DNA from: Sphingobacterium zeae
Lineage (GTDB): Bacteria; Bacteroidota; Bacteroidia; Sphingobacteriales; Sphingobacteriaceae
Length of the DNA: 64,000 bases
NCBI RefSeq assembly: GCF_030818895.1
Contig: NZ_JAUTBA010000001.1
Coordinates: 1,116,001-1,180,000, forward strand
Reading direction: 5' to 3'
Shown: piece by piece, positions 62,497 to 64,000 of the stretch
Position numbering within the stretch: position 1 is the stretch's first letter
How the letters are laid out: each line of letters begins with the position of its first letter
Program-made: the position numbers and the translations under genes
Notes under the pieces: model-generated
What the model saw: the letters and a program-made list of their open reading frames with translations, nothing else
The model's database searches: none
Told to the model about the DNA's origin: nothing

Positions 62497-63567
62497 ATGA
62501 AGAAAAAACAGATCATATTTGATGCCGAACGGATGAGATATCCGCATACGGGCTTATATCACTTTTGTAAACAACTAGGAAATGCTTTATTACACAAGAC
62601 GGCCGATCCTTATGCAATGATATTTTATACAAATAATCCTGCGAACGAAGATTTTGGGCCCGGGGCAAACTATTATCGGCAAAAATCGCTGCAAAAATTC
62701 TGGATGCCGCGATTTTCCAATAGCGATCTCTGGCATTCTACATTTCAGCTAAGTTCATACTTTCCACGTAATAACAAAATTAAAGTTCTTTCTACCATTC
62801 ATGACCTAAACTTCCTAAAAGAAAATAAGTCAGTCGAAAAGGAAAAAAAATACTTGAAAAGCTTGCAGAATAATTTGGATAAAGCAGATGTGATTGTTGC
62901 GATATCCCAGTATGTAAAACAGGACCTCGAAGATTATTGTAGTTTACAAGGAAAGCCACTTCATGTGATTTATAATGGAAATAATATTGAACAGAAATAT
63001 TCGGATCAGTTAGATTCATCGCACAAAAGTGATGAGCATAAACCTTTCATTTATTCTATTGGCACCATAAACCGTAAGAAAAATTTTCATACGTTGCTTT
63101 ATTTATTGGTTGGGAATGATTTGGAATTGATCATTAGTGGCATTATAGCAGAACCAGATTATAATCAATATATCCTTGATTTAGCTGCTAAACTTGGGAT
63201 TTCGGAACGTCTGCGGCTCACTGGGCCGATAACAGAAGCAGAGAAATATAATTATTTAAAAAATTGTGCTTTATTTGTTTTTCCATCCATTGCAGAGGGT
63301 TTTGGATTACCTGTTATTGAGGCGATGTCATTCGGCAAAAAGGTGCTGTTATCAACATACACCTGTCTCCCAGAAATCGGAGGACCTGAAGCTTTCTTTT
63401 TGGAATCCACAGATCCAGATTATTTGATCGAATTTGGGAAATCCAATCTGATGGATATTATCTATAGCGAAGATCGTACCGCAGAAATTAAATCTTGGGC
63501 GGCTCAGTTTTCATGGGATAAAGCAGCTGCTGAATATTGGGAACTTTATAAAAAACTTTTGAAATAA
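62497..63567 (+). CDS. Glycosyltransferase family 4 (mannosyltransferase-like)
   Basis: A 356-residue GT4. IIFDAERMRYPHTGLYHFCK is a start typical of the WbaZ/MtfB mannosyltransferase group; STIHDLNFLKENKSVEKEKK and VAISQYVKQDL follow. The donor domain has YSIGTINRKKNFHTLLYLL and the E-x7-E region FPSIAEGFGLPVIEAMSFG. This group usually transfers mannose or a related sugar from GDP to glycan chains. The next gene begins 4 bp after its stop. Confidence 0.9.
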   Translation: MKKKQIIFDAERMRYPHTGLYHFCKQLGNALLHKTADPYAMIFYTNNPANEDFGPGANYYRQKSLQKFWMPRFSNSDLWHSTFQLSSYFPRNNKIKVLSTIHDLNFLKENKSVEKEKKYLKSLQNNLDKADVIVAISQYVKQDLEDYCSLQGKPLHVIYNGNNIEQKYSDQLDSSHKSDEHKPFIYSIGTINRKKNFHTLLYLLVGNDLELIISGIIAEPDYNQYILDLAAKLGISERLRLTGPITEAEKYNYLKNCALFVFPSIAEGFGLPVIEAMSFGKKVLLSTYTCLPEIGGPEAFFLESTDPDYLIEFGKSNLMDIIYSEDRTAEIKSWAAQFSWDKAAAEYWELYKKLLK

Positions 63568-63571
63568 GGGA

Positions 63572-64000
63572 ATGGCTATACCGAAAGTAATCTATCAGAC
63601 GTTTAAAACTAACCAAATACCTTGGTTAACAAAGTTATACATTAAGAGCTTTAGACGAAAAAATAAAGGCTACAAATATGAGTTTTACGACGATCAACGC
63701 GTAGATGCATTTATAAAGGAATCATTTAATGAAGAGATCTATAAAGCATACTCCAGACTTCAGATTGGCGCAGCAAAAGCTGATTTTTTTCGTTATGCTG
63801 TTTTATACATATATGGAGGAGTATACCTAGATCTCGATAGCGATATTCTTGTTAATCTGGATAAATACCTGCAAGACGATGACCATGCCGTTATCACGCG
63901 TGAAAAGAACCACCAAAATCTTTTTGCGCAATGGGCGCTGATATTTGAAAAGGGGCATCCTTTTCTGGAACGAACGATAAAGTATATTGTTGAAAACATT
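63572..64000 (+). CDS. GT32-like glycosyltransferase, 5' part, runs off the window
   Basis: From ATG 63572 the frame is open to the last base (143 residues). It starts MAIPKVIYQTFKTNQIPWLT, and the GT32/OCH1-like core reads AKADFFRYAVLYIYGGVYLD then LDSDILVNLDKYL, with the DxD metal motif at LDSD. This group transfers hexoses to lipid-linked sugars or glycans. The polysaccharide cluster therefore continues beyond the window. Confidence 0.85.
   Translation, partial: MAIPKVIYQTFKTNQIPWLTKLYIKSFRRKNKGYKYEFYDDQRVDAFIKESFNEEIYKAYSRLQIGAAKADFFRYAVLYIYGGVYLDLDSDILVNLDKYLQDDDHAVITREKNHQNLFAQWALIFEKGHPFLERTIKYIVENI

Noticed and set aside
1..64000. tRNA, rRNA, CRISPR arrays, prophage or toxin-antitoxin genes
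   Set aside because: None could be supported on either strand; no regularly spaced repeats, cas genes, integrases or clover-leaf structures were recognised.

Overview
The window reads as chromosome of a Bacteroidota member, most likely Sphingobacteriaceae (Sphingobacterium-like). The grounds are two sigma-ECF/FecR/TonB-receptor loci, a SusC/SusD pair, a TonB-receptor/DUF4249 pair, GH3, DUF5686, DUF6266-like and MnmD proteins, promoter-like boxes of the TAnnTTTG type, and generally weak Shine-Dalgarno sequences. No rRNA, tRNA, CRISPR array or complete insertion sequence was seen.

Layout. Positions 1-24,600 are mostly housekeeping: the 3' end of pdxA, a CCA-adding-type nucleotidyltransferase, a pRiA4b ORF-3-like protein, miaA, ilvE, a recJ-lptB-GH3 run, a metallo-beta-lactamase-fold hydrolase, a KhtT/KhtU-like cation antiporter pair, a SufT-type DUF59 protein overlapping a glycosyltransferase, a polyprenyl synthase, an omega-amidase-type nitrilase, a MarR regulator, a GltB-domain protein, a ccmE-ccmF-DUF2520 operon, an LpxR-like protein and a dicarboxylate symporter. 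Positions 24,885-33,850 hold mnmD and then locus 1: ECF sigma, FecR, SusC, SusD and a secreted PPP-type phosphatase. Positions 33,900-37,850 are accessory: a SWIM zinc-finger protein, a 5'-decayed Rpn-family pseudogene, a DUF6266-like gene and an approximately 200-bp GC-richer element with imperfect terminal inverted repeats. Positions 37,845-41,165 carry a SMUG2-type glycosylase, a SlyD-like isomerase and a YyaL/DUF255 protein.

The most interesting region is locus 2 (41,400-52,393): an ECF sigma with a hydrophobic C-terminal tail, FecR, a FecA-like TonB receptor, a DUF4249 lipoprotein, an AcvB/VirJ-type lipid hydrolase, a DUF5686 outer-membrane protein and an MprF-type aminoacyl-phosphatidylglycerol synthase/flippase. 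It places a predicted maker and a predicted breaker of aminoacylated phospholipid beside one surface-signalling module, which suggests switchable membrane-charge remodelling.

From 53,055 to the right edge lies a surface-polysaccharide cluster: glycosyltransferases of GT8-like, GT2, GT4, GT11 and GT32 types with FdtA/FdtB-type enzymes for a dTDP-3-amino-3,6-dideoxyhexose. It continues past the window.

Four otherwise intact genes (ilvE, lptB, the DUF2520 gene and susD) are each broken by one small insertion (1 or 2 bases) in a short repeat or homopolymer. Several of these are normally important genes, so assembly or sequencing error is the simplest explanation, although real mutation cannot be excluded from sequence alone.
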